Origin: Pseudomonadota bacterium
GTDB taxonomy: Bacteria > SAR324 > XYD2-FULL-50-16 > JAHJRI01
Reading direction: 5' to 3'
Assembly: GCA_022360105.1 (NCBI GenBank)
Contig: JAKSDL010000069.1
Location: 1 to 21,096, forward strand
Length of the DNA: 21,096 nucleotides
The position numbers and the translations under genes are program-made. Positions within the stretch are counted from its first letter, which is position 1. Every line of letters starts with the position of its first letter. Below the pieces are notes generated by a model, which saw only the letters and a program-made list of their open reading frames with translations, did no database searches and was not told the DNA's origin. Shown in pieces: positions 1 through 5,649 of the stretch.

Positions 1-776
1 AGCAGAATTTGTTTGACCAGAGAGGTTTGGAGTACTCGCTTTGGGAAAAATTTGGAATTCCCACTGTTCGGCTTTCCCTGGAGCAAATTGCAGAACAGGG
101 CGTTTTGAAAGAGGGGCATCTGGTGGTTGGAGGCAAAATTGCAGCCTTGGTTTACTTCAGGGCCGGGTACACACCTAATGACTATCAATCACGGGCAGCC
201 TGGGAGGGAAGAATCCTGGTCGAAAATTCATCAGCCGTAAAATGCCCATCCGTTGGAATGCAACTCGCCGGAGCCAAAAAAATACAGCAGATCCTGGCAA
301 AACCCGGAGTATTAGAGCGATATCTGACAATCGATCAGGCCGATTCATTAAAATCCACCTTTGTCGGCATGTACGATCTAAATGAGCCGATCGGTAATCA
401 AAAGGCAAGAGAACTGGCAACGGCAGAACCGCATAAATATGTTCTGAAGCCCCAAAGAGAAGGCGGTGGGAACAATTTGTATGATGATGAAATGGTGACA
501 GAGATAAATAAAATGTCTGAAGAAAAACAAAAGGCCTACGTTTTGATGGAAAGGATAGTCACTCCCCGGGAGAGCTCTGTCTTAGTGGTCGACAAAATGG
601 CCGAGGAAACCCAGACAGTAAGTGAGGTAGGCCGCTACGGAGCCTGCTTTCACGATGGTCAGGCTATCCGATTTAACAAAGACATTGGTTACCTGGTTCG
701 CACCAAATCATCGGACCAAAACGAAGGAGGCGTCTGTGCCGGCTATGCCTGCCTGAACAGCCTATGTGTAGGGTAG
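1..776 (+). CDS. Eukaryotic-type glutathione synthetase, C-terminal part (5' truncated by window edge)
   Basis: ATP-grasp enzyme that joins glycine to gamma-glutamylcysteine to make glutathione in the cytosol. The reading frame is open to the left edge (Q-N precede the first TTG at 9), so the N-terminal half lies outside the window. What remains matches the C-terminal half of the animal/yeast-type GSS, not bacterial GshB. It has FDQRGLE near the start, VVYFR-like LVYFRAGY, AAKCP-like AVKCPSVGMQLAG, the glycine-rich ATP loop KPQREGGGNNLY, and the LVRTKS...EGGVCAG stretch equivalent to the substrate-binding LLRTK and alanine-rich loop. After GGVCAG there are ten residues, the same number as in the human protein from memory, so the C-terminus looks complete. 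The stop codon lies inside a REP-like repeat (767-780). No gshA is visible in the window. Family assignment is confident; acquisition from a eukaryote is only a possibility. Confidence 0.9.
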   Translation, partial: QNLFDQRGLEYSLWEKFGIPTVRLSLEQIAEQGVLKEGHLVVGGKIAALVYFRAGYTPNDYQSRAAWEGRILVENSSAVKCPSVGMQLAGAKKIQQILAKPGVLERYLTIDQADSLKSTFVGMYDLNEPIGNQKARELATAEPHKYVLKPQREGGGNNLYDDEMVTEINKMSEEKQKAYVLMERIVTPRESSVLVVDKMAEETQTVSEVGRYGACFHDGQAIRFNKDIGYLVRTKSSDQNEGGVCAGYACLNSLCVG

Positions 777-846
777 GCAATCCTATTCAAATATTCCGGA
801 CAATCCCTTCCAGAGCATTTGTAGGATGGGCAACTTGTTGCCCATC
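767..846. repeat. REP-like hairpin with a degenerate half-copy
   Basis: A perfect 10-bp inverted repeat, GATGGGCAAC-TT-GTTGCCCATC, lies at 825-846. The word TGTAGGATGGGCAA at 820-833 is repeated with 12 of 14 matches as TGTAGGGTAGGCAA at 767-780, which contains the stop codon of the glutathione synthetase gene. Short hairpins with a GTAGG-TGGGCAAC core resemble REP sequences mobilised by RAYT transposases. That link is inference. The hairpin could also stabilise or end the upstream mRNA; it is not followed by a clear T tract. Confidence 0.6.
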
Positions 847-1138
847 ATCTTTATCATTTTATCCATTTCTGTCCGTCTTGTCTTGATCTTCCTTTACTAA
901 ATCCAAATCATTTTATTGTGCAATGCTGATTGCATGAATATAGAAGTTGTGTATTTCGTTTACGAGCACGATCCGGCACGTCTCAAAACGTCACGTTCAC
1001 TCCATTCTGCGTACCGAGATAAATATCTTGACAGTGCGCTATTCTACCTTTTAAAAAAGTCAAAACCTTTTCGTGAAGCACCGATAAGAGTGCAACAATG
1101 AGTTTTTGTGAATTCATTCTATTGTTTGAGGAGGCGAG
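847..1138. other. Intergenic region upstream of the larA-like gene
   Basis: No credible gene. A small dyad TGCAAT-gctg-ATTGCA lies at 919-934 and could be a regulator site. A candidate promoter lies at 1028-1056. A 61-codon open frame (916-1101, TTG start) has no ribosome site and no recognisable sequence, and was not called. Confidence 0.5.
1028..1056 (+). promoter_or_regulatory. Candidate sigma70-type promoter for the larA-like gene
   Basis: A perfect -35 hexamer TTGACA (1028-1033) is followed after 17 bases by TTAAAA (1051-1056), a weak -10. It lies about 80 bases upstream of the ATG at 1139. Only the -35 is convincing. Confidence 0.4.
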
Positions 1139-2386
1139 ATGACACAATCATTCAATTTACAGCAGGGAGCCTGGTTTGATGAGAAAGAAGTTCAGGTTAC
1201 TTTTCCGGACGATTGGACAGTGAATTTTTGTGGGTGTCCTGCTGATTCCATGGCGACGATATCCAGAGAAAGGTTTGAAGCCGCTTTTGAAAAACCGATA
1301 GGAACTAAAAAAATAAGGGAAGCAGCACGGGGAAAACAGGAAATCGGTATTCTCTTTGATGATATCAGCCGGGGAACCCGGTTATATGAGATTGTCCCTT
1401 ATGTTCTGGATGAACTGAAACAGGCCGGTATCAAAAACGATCAGATTCGGTTTATCTGTTCCCTGGGAACTCATGGAGCACATACCAGGATAGATTTTGA
1501 GAAAAAACTGGGAAAAGAGGTCGTGGAAACCTATCCGGTTTTCAACCACAACGCATATGAAAACTGCACCTTCCTGGGGAATACCAGTCGCAACACCGAG
1601 GTTCATGTCAATACCGAATTGATGAAATGTGATTTTAAAATCGGTTTGGGCTGCATTGTACCTCATCCGTTTAACGGCTACGGAGGTGGCGGCAAGATTT
1701 TGTTTCCGGGGGTAACTTCGATCGACACCATTCTGGGTAATCATATTGTTACCGGCGCGGATCTTTTGGGAAAAGGGCTGAATCCCGTGGATGGTTTGGG
1801 GCGCTTTGAAGACAATGTCATGCGATCCGAAATGGAAGAGGTATGCACCATGGCGGGGTTGGATGTGGTTGTCGATGCGTTGGTAAATTGTAAATGCGAA
1901 ACTATTGATCTGGTGGTGGGTCATCCAATAAAAGCCCATTACGAAGGGGTGGACAGGGCAAAACCGATCTATCTGACTGAAATGATTCCCGAGGTGGATG
2001 TGGTGGTTGCCAATGCCAATTTTAAGGCTTGTGAAGCAACCATTGCCGGGCTGTTTGGAATGAAAACCTTAAAGAAAGGTGGCGACCTTGTGATCGTGAT
2101 GCACACACCGATGGGACAGATTACCCATTTTCTTATCGGTGGATTCGGAAAGTTCATTGGGGGCAAGCTCTGGAGTCCTGACAGGGGAAGCATGCTCAAC
2201 GATGTTGGACGGATTATTCTATATAGTCCTTACCGCAGCAAAGCAGATGAAGACTGGTTTGGAGGATTCGGACGTCCCATTTGGGCGAAAACCTGGCAGG
2301 AAGTCATGGGTCTCCTTTCCTCCCGGAATAGTTCCGGCACAACAGCCAATGTATTTTCGGATGCAACTATTCAATACTTTGAGTAA
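1139..2386 (+). CDS. LarA/DUF2088-family nickel-pincer racemase-like protein
   Basis: Related to LarA, the lactate racemase carrying the nickel pincer (NPN) cofactor, which interconverts 2-hydroxyacid stereoisomers. The 415 residues match the family's usual length. The residues that hold cofactor and metal are in register with Lactobacillus LarA (recalled numbering): H112 in GTHG (LarA H108), H176 in VPHPF (H174), K186 in YGGGGKILFPG (K184, the cofactor lysine) and H202 in NH (H200). DDISR at 74-78 replaces the usual DDxTRPTP. The later substrate-binding region (around 291-306, ANANFKACEATIAGLF) looks unlike LarA's, so a substrate other than lactate is likely. The start has a strong ribosome site (GAGGAGG about 5 bases upstream). 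No larB, larC or larE, needed to make the cofactor, is present here. It seems monocistronic, with its own terminator. The family is sure; the substrate is not. Confidence 0.85.
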   Translation: MTQSFNLQQGAWFDEKEVQVTFPDDWTVNFCGCPADSMATISRERFEAAFEKPIGTKKIREAARGKQEIGILFDDISRGTRLYEIVPYVLDELKQAGIKNDQIRFICSLGTHGAHTRIDFEKKLGKEVVETYPVFNHNAYENCTFLGNTSRNTEVHVNTELMKCDFKIGLGCIVPHPFNGYGGGGKILFPGVTSIDTILGNHIVTGADLLGKGLNPVDGLGRFEDNVMRSEMEEVCTMAGLDVVVDALVNCKCETIDLVVGHPIKAHYEGVDRAKPIYLTEMIPEVDVVVANANFKACEATIAGLFGMKTLKKGGDLVIVMHTPMGQITHFLIGGFGKFIGGKLWSPDRGSMLNDVGRIILYSPYRSKADEDWFGGFGRPIWAKTWQEVMGLLSSRNSSGTTANVFSDATIQYFE

Positions 2387-2402
2387 ATACTCCCGCTAAA
2401 CC

Positions 2403-2439
2403 AAAAGACTGAAGAAAAGGAGGCCGTTTTCAGTCTTTT
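2403..2439 (+). terminator. Intrinsic terminator after the larA-like gene
   Basis: A perfect 11-bp stem AAAAGACTGAA (2403-2413) / TTCAGTCTTTT (2429-2439) with a 15-base loop starts 16 bases after the stop codon. The T run forms the distal arm. The matching A run could let it work in both directions. Confidence 0.75.
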
Positions 2440-2743
2440 ATCCCCACCCAGATCCTTTCTCACTTTTCATTCTAATCCTAGATATCTGATGCCTAAAGCT
2501 TTTATTCATGAGCAATTCATGGAATTGATTCCTATCAGAATGAGAATTAATTCAATATAGTTGAAAGCTTATTATTATTCCTAAAGTTTGTTAAAATAAG
2601 CTTTTTCAGGCGATGTCCATATAACCTGCTTCCTAAGTTACATCACAGTGCAGGTGCCATTAAAGACTCATTGTCTGATAGTCAAAATAAGAGGTTTCAG
2701 TGTCAGTGTCGGGGGAATGAAGACTGAACATAACAATCAATCA
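2440..2743. other. AT-rich intergenic region with several small dyads
   Basis: No gene seen. It holds GGAAT-TG-ATTCC (2521-2532), the palindrome GAATTAATTC (2544-2553), and a 10-bp inverted repeat AAAGCTTATT (2564-2573) / AATAAGCTTT (2595-2604) with a 21-base spacer. These may be operators for the downstream gene or simply AT-rich chance. No convincing -35/-10 pair was found. Confidence 0.4.
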
Positions 2744-2782
2744 CTGAAATCTATATAGAATCGGTAGCGTACCGGATTTCAG
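2744..2782 (+). promoter_or_regulatory. Nested hairpin in the 5' region of the four-cysteine gene
   Basis: The outer arms CTGAAATC (2744-2751) and GATTTCAG (2775-2782) enclose an inner stem CGGTA-GCG-TACCG (2762-2774), leaving a 10-base bulge on the left side only. It ends 23 bases before the ATG at 2806, next to the ribosome site AAGGAT (2795-2800). It may affect translation or mRNA stability, or be a protein site. No known riboswitch class was recognised. Confidence 0.45.
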
Positions 2783-2805
2783 GGCCTGATATATAAGGAT
2801 TACTC

Positions 2806-3261
2806 ATGGCAAATTGTGAAAGTTTAGCAAAATGTCCTTTTTTTCACGATAAAATGGCAAAGAAAAATGTTTTAGCCTATGTCTATAAACAGCGGTATTG
2901 TAAAGGAGATAGTTCACAATGTGCACGTTATGTGGTGATGAAGCGCCTAGGAAAAGGCAATGTACCGATAGACCTTTATCCAAATGAAATGGCGAAAGCC
3001 AGGGCATTAGTTTTAACGGAATCAGTAAAAAGAGATATTATGTCAACCGTATGTGAATGTTTTGAAAAGTGTGAGCTGTTTAGCAGCGGGGTTGCTAAAT
3101 TACCGTCTACTTCAAAGTCGTTTCAAGATAAATTCTGTAATGTGGATCATGATGCCTGTGCGCGTTATATTGTCTACAAGCAGTTAGGCAGGGAGTCTGT
3201 GCCTTCAGATCTTTTTCCGAATGAAAGAGGCAGGGCAATGGAACTCATTAACGCCGCATAA
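2806..3261 (+). CDS. Uncharacterised protein with two copies of a CX5CX21CX6C module
   Basis: Function unknown. The 151 residues are an internal duplication. Copy 1 has Cys4, 10, 32 and 39; copy 2 has Cys83, 89, 111 and 118. Both give exactly C-X5-C-X21-C-X6-C. The copies also share CARYxVxKxLG and VPxDLxPNE after the fourth cysteine, and the first copy has KCPFF. An extra Cys85 occurs in copy 2. There is no signal peptide or membrane segment, so it is probably cytosolic. Four invariant cysteines per unit suggest a zinc or iron-sulfur site; this is inference. The first copy resembles small stand-alone proteins I recall from delta-proteobacteria and spirochaetes, whose role I do not know. It has its own ribosome site (AAGGAT) and sits between a terminator and a convergent sirtuin gene, so it is likely transcribed alone. 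Confidence 0.85.
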   Translation: MANCESLAKCPFFHDKMAKKNVLAYVYKQRYCKGDSSQCARYVVMKRLGKGNVPIDLYPNEMAKARALVLTESVKRDIMSTVCECFEKCELFSSGVAKLPSTSKSFQDKFCNVDHDACARYIVYKQLGRESVPSDLFPNERGRAMELINAA

Positions 3262-3283
3262 TTAATGTGAATTGAGTTTAGGT

Positions 3284-3319
3284 TCCGGATGAGGAGAATA
3301 CTCTGCTTCCTGATCCGGA
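3284..3319. terminator. Hairpin between convergent genes (probable bidirectional terminator)
   Basis: TCCGGAT (3284-3290) pairs with ATCCGGA (3313-3319). The stem continues after one G-G mismatch with AGGA (3292-3295) / TCCT (3308-3311), leaving a 12-base loop. It lies 22 bases after the four-cysteine gene and 24 bases after the end of the convergent sirtuin gene. There is no strong T tract on either side. Confidence 0.5.
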
Positions 3320-3343
3320 TCGATATTCCTTCTGTATACCCGA

Positions 3344-4159
3344 TTAAAGCATAGAAACAAGTTCGGGAAGAATTTCTCCGGAAGGGCCCGCTAAGGCATA
3401 TCCTTTATTCTGTTTTGCCAGTTCACCGAAGCTGTTATCTTCAATATTGACATCAAAAACCAACCCGCCATTTCTAATGACCAATTGAATAACGTGATTA
3501 GGCAGTGTTGTCGCTCCCGAGGTGCCAACGACCAGCAATAAATCGGTTCTGGCAGCAACTTCCAGGGAACTTTCAAAGCGATAAAAGAATTCATTGTAAG
3601 ATTCGTCAAACCAAAGCACATGGGGACGGGACCGACTATCGCATTTCGGACAGGTCAATCGTTCCAGCAGGTCTTCGGGGAATTCTTTTGAGACGGGTTT
3701 GAAAGGAATAAATTCCGGGACGGGATACAGCTCCTGACTGCATTCAACAGAACAACGCATAAAGTTGATATTCCCATGAATTTGAAAGGTCTGCTTTGCA
3801 CTGTTTCCAGCTCTTAAATGGATACCATCAACATTTTGCGTGATTAGGGTAAACCGGTCTCCCACTTTCTGTTCCAAGTCTACCAGCGCCAGGTGGCCCT
3901 GGTTTGGCTCAGCATTCAGGCAAACCGCTCGCCGATAACAATACCATTTCCACACTTCCAACGGTCGTTGACTGAACATAGCCATGGTAGCCATTTCCTG
4001 GGGATGGTATTCCTCCGAGCCAATAGTCCAGTATCCTTCCGGTCCCCGGAAAGTGGGGATTCCACTTTCAGCCGATATTCCGGCGCCGGTGAGAACGGTT
4101 ACTTGCCTGGCGTTTGTAACAGCTTCTTGCCAGATTTGTTTTATTTCATCGGTTATCAA
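3344..4159 (-). CDS. Sir2-family NAD-dependent protein deacylase (class III-like)
   Basis: Removes acyl groups from protein lysines using NAD+, giving nicotinamide and O-acyl-ADP-ribose; cytosolic. The 271 residues contain the NAD-binding GAGISAESGIPTFRG (25-39), TQNVDGIH (107-114), the catalytic His128 in HGN, four zinc cysteines (C136, C140, C170, C173) and VGTSGATTLP (211-220). The segment WKWYCYRRAV carries Tyr73-x-x-Arg76, the pair that in SIRT5 and CobB binds the carboxylate of succinyl- or malonyl-lysine, so desuccinylase/demalonylase activity is a reasonable guess. The start is a TTG, chosen because AAAGGAG lies 7 bases upstream and the next residues fit the family's N-terminus. It appears monocistronic, convergent with the four-cysteine gene. 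No acyltransferase is nearby to suggest a target. Confidence 0.92.
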   Translation of the reverse strand: MITDEIKQIWQEAVTNARQVTVLTGAGISAESGIPTFRGPEGYWTIGSEEYHPQEMATMAMFSQRPLEVWKWYCYRRAVCLNAEPNQGHLALVDLEQKVGDRFTLITQNVDGIHLRAGNSAKQTFQIHGNINFMRCSVECSQELYPVPEFIPFKPVSKEFPEDLLERLTCPKCDSRSRPHVLWFDESYNEFFYRFESSLEVAARTDLLLVVGTSGATTLPNHVIQLVIRNGGLVFDVNIEDNSFGELAKQNKGYALAGPSGEILPELVSML

Positions 4160-4166
4160 GTGGTTC

Positions 4167-4173
4167 TCCTTTG
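4167..4173 (-). promoter_or_regulatory. Shine-Dalgarno site fixing a TTG start for the sirtuin
   Basis: Read on the minus strand, AAAGGAG is followed after 7 bases by TTG (4159-4157). No ATG or GTG nearby fits the family N-terminus as well, so this site decides the start. Confidence 0.7.
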
Positions 4174-4219
4174 TTAAAGGTTGAGCACCTGAATATCCAG
4201 GGCTTGGGTCACAAACGTT

Positions 4220-5128
4220 CTACAAATTCCTTAAGGCTGAGATCCCAATGCGTTTGTAAGCTTTTGCCATCTCGATGAACTCCAGTAAAATGGGGCTCAG
4301 AATCTTGTTTCGATGCCAGACGGTATAAAAGGAACGCATGAATCGAATATCCTTAACATTGATTCGGTATAGCAGACCGCTCACCAGTTCTTTTCTGACA
4401 CAATACTGGGATAAACAGGCCAGGGTATCTTTGTTATGAAGAACCGATTTCACGCCCCCTGCGTGATCCAGTTCCATAAACACGTTTACCTCTTTCACAT
4501 AATCTTTGAGATAATGCAGAAACACCTCTCTTGTTCCGGATCCTTTTTCCCTGAGAACCCACTTTTTGGGCAGCAGTTCCTCGATATTGTAGACCTTGTC
4601 GCCGGCAAGTTCCGCATCACCGGTCACGATGTACAGTTCATCGTCACCCAGAACTTCTTTGATGACATCAACACTGTTAAACTCGCCTTCCACAAACCCC
4701 ATATCCACTTTTCCGGATTCCAAAAGGGCAACTATCTGTTGTGTATTTCCGGTGGCCATGGAGATGGTGACGTTTTTATACTTCTCTTTGAATCCGTAAA
4801 TAATTTGTGGAATCAGATAATTAGCAATAGAAGAACTCACGCCCAGTTTAAGTTCTCCAAAATAGTGCTCATCACGAAAAAGTACTTCGGTTTCACCTAA
4901 CTGATCGACGATCGGTTCCACTTTTCTAAAAAACATCCTGCCATATTCGTTCAGGATTAGTTTCTTGTTGATTCGATCGAACAGCTTTTTATCCAGGACA
5001 TCTTCCAATGATTTAATTGCCATGGATACGGCAGATTGAGTCAAACCGATACTTTCAGCCACTCTACCCAAATGTGGATTTCGTGCGAGTTCAAGAAAGA
5101 TCTCAAGTTGCCTGATTGTAACATTCAT
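4220..5128 (-). CDS. LysR-family transcriptional regulator
   Basis: A 302-residue LTTR of normal length. The N-terminal winged helix-turn-helix covers about 1-65 (MNVTIRQLEIFLELARNPHL; ESIGLTQSAVSMAIKSLED). It is followed by a periplasmic-binding-protein-like effector domain from about 90 (ELKLGVSSSIANYLIPQII). The ribosome site GAGGTG lies 5 bases before the ATG. The gene is divergent from the PNP-DeoC operon across about 520 bases, the usual arrangement in which an LTTR controls its divergent neighbour. A nucleoside or a deoxyribose/ribose phosphate could therefore be the effector, but this is inference; the effector domain does not reveal the ligand. Confidence 0.9.
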   Translation of the reverse strand: MNVTIRQLEIFLELARNPHLGRVAESIGLTQSAVSMAIKSLEDVLDKKLFDRINKKLILNEYGRMFFRKVEPIVDQLGETEVLFRDEHYFGELKLGVSSSIANYLIPQIIYGFKEKYKNVTISMATGNTQQIVALLESGKVDMGFVEGEFNSVDVIKEVLGDDELYIVTGDAELAGDKVYNIEELLPKKWVLREKGSGTREVFLHYLKDYVKEVNVFMELDHAGGVKSVLHNKDTLACLSQYCVRKELVSGLLYRINVKDIRFMRSFYTVWHRNKILSPILLEFIEMAKAYKRIGISALRNL

Positions 5129-5649
5129 AATTCACCTCGGGATAATTATTGTCTTGCTACTCTACCGCCTGGAATTTCCGTTGGCAAGGAGTTTGTTAAA
5201 AATAAGTGATAAAGTCGTTGAATTTGATTAATTGTGTTTATAGTTCACAAATACCATCAACATTTAAATATTCAATGCGTTCAGCATTCAGAGATCAGCT
5301 CTCAGCCGGTTTTTTTGCTTGTAATTGTTATGTCTTAAACTGAAGGTTGAATTCTGGCATCTGGAAAGGTTGGACAAGGATTTAGCGATTTTCTGTTCAG
5401 GCACTAATTCGCTTTCTGGCTAAAACAAGGGATGAAAACTAACTGCTAAACAGGCTCTTAAATACTCTTCAATATGGATTGCCTGAATGCCCCGTGTTGG
5501 GTCAGAATATGCTTTATTCTTTATTACATGAATCATCTGAAATTAGGGACGATTTAGTCTGCTCATTTTGTTTGTTGACCAACAGGAATGACAACCAGAT
5601 TTCAATAAATCGCCTTACCACCGAGACACTACCTTCTGATCCAATCGTC
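5129..5649. other. Long divergent intergenic/leader region between lysR and the PNP-DeoC operon
   Basis: About 520 bases without a convincing gene. The region holds a candidate promoter overlapping a dyad (5218-5250). The sequence TCAGCCGG followed by seven T lies near 5296-5310 after a weak 4-bp stem AGAG/CTCT. The words TTTAGC and GCTAAA near 5380-5425 could pair over about 40 bases. The frame of the downstream gene stays open up to a TTG at 5479, but residues 5479-5649 look unlike any PNP N-terminus. If the promoter near 5240 is real, the mRNA has a leader of about 400 bases, long enough for regulation by RNA structure. No known riboswitch was recognised. Confidence 0.45.
5218..5250 (+). 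promoter_or_regulatory. Candidate promoter and overlapping dyad, possible LysR target
   Basis: TTGAAT (5218-5223) and TATAGT (5239-5244) are spaced by 15 bases, shorter than ideal. The dyad TTGTG (5232-5236) / CACAA (5246-5250) surrounds the -10. LTTR sites are often short dyads overlapping the target promoter. The evidence is suggestive only. Confidence 0.35.

Noticed and set aside
916..1101. 61-codon open frame upstream of the larA-like gene
   Set aside because: TTG start, no ribosome site, no recognisable motif, and it overlaps a promoter-like TTGACA; probably chance.
1382..1939. 185-codon antisense frame within the larA-like gene
   Set aside because: Its length follows from the codon use of the sense gene; no protein family features.
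2139..2399. Second plus-strand frame overlapping the end of the larA-like gene
   Set aside because: Shadow frame within a well-supported gene, no homology or own ribosome site.
5231..5252. CRP-like site TGTG...CACA
   Set aside because: The spacing between TGTG and CACA is 9 bases, not the 8 of a CRP site; kept only as a generic dyad.
5479..5649. N-terminal extension of the PNP-DeoC protein from a TTG start
   Set aside because: The 57 residues do not resemble a PNP N-terminus, and the family start matches the ATG at 5650.
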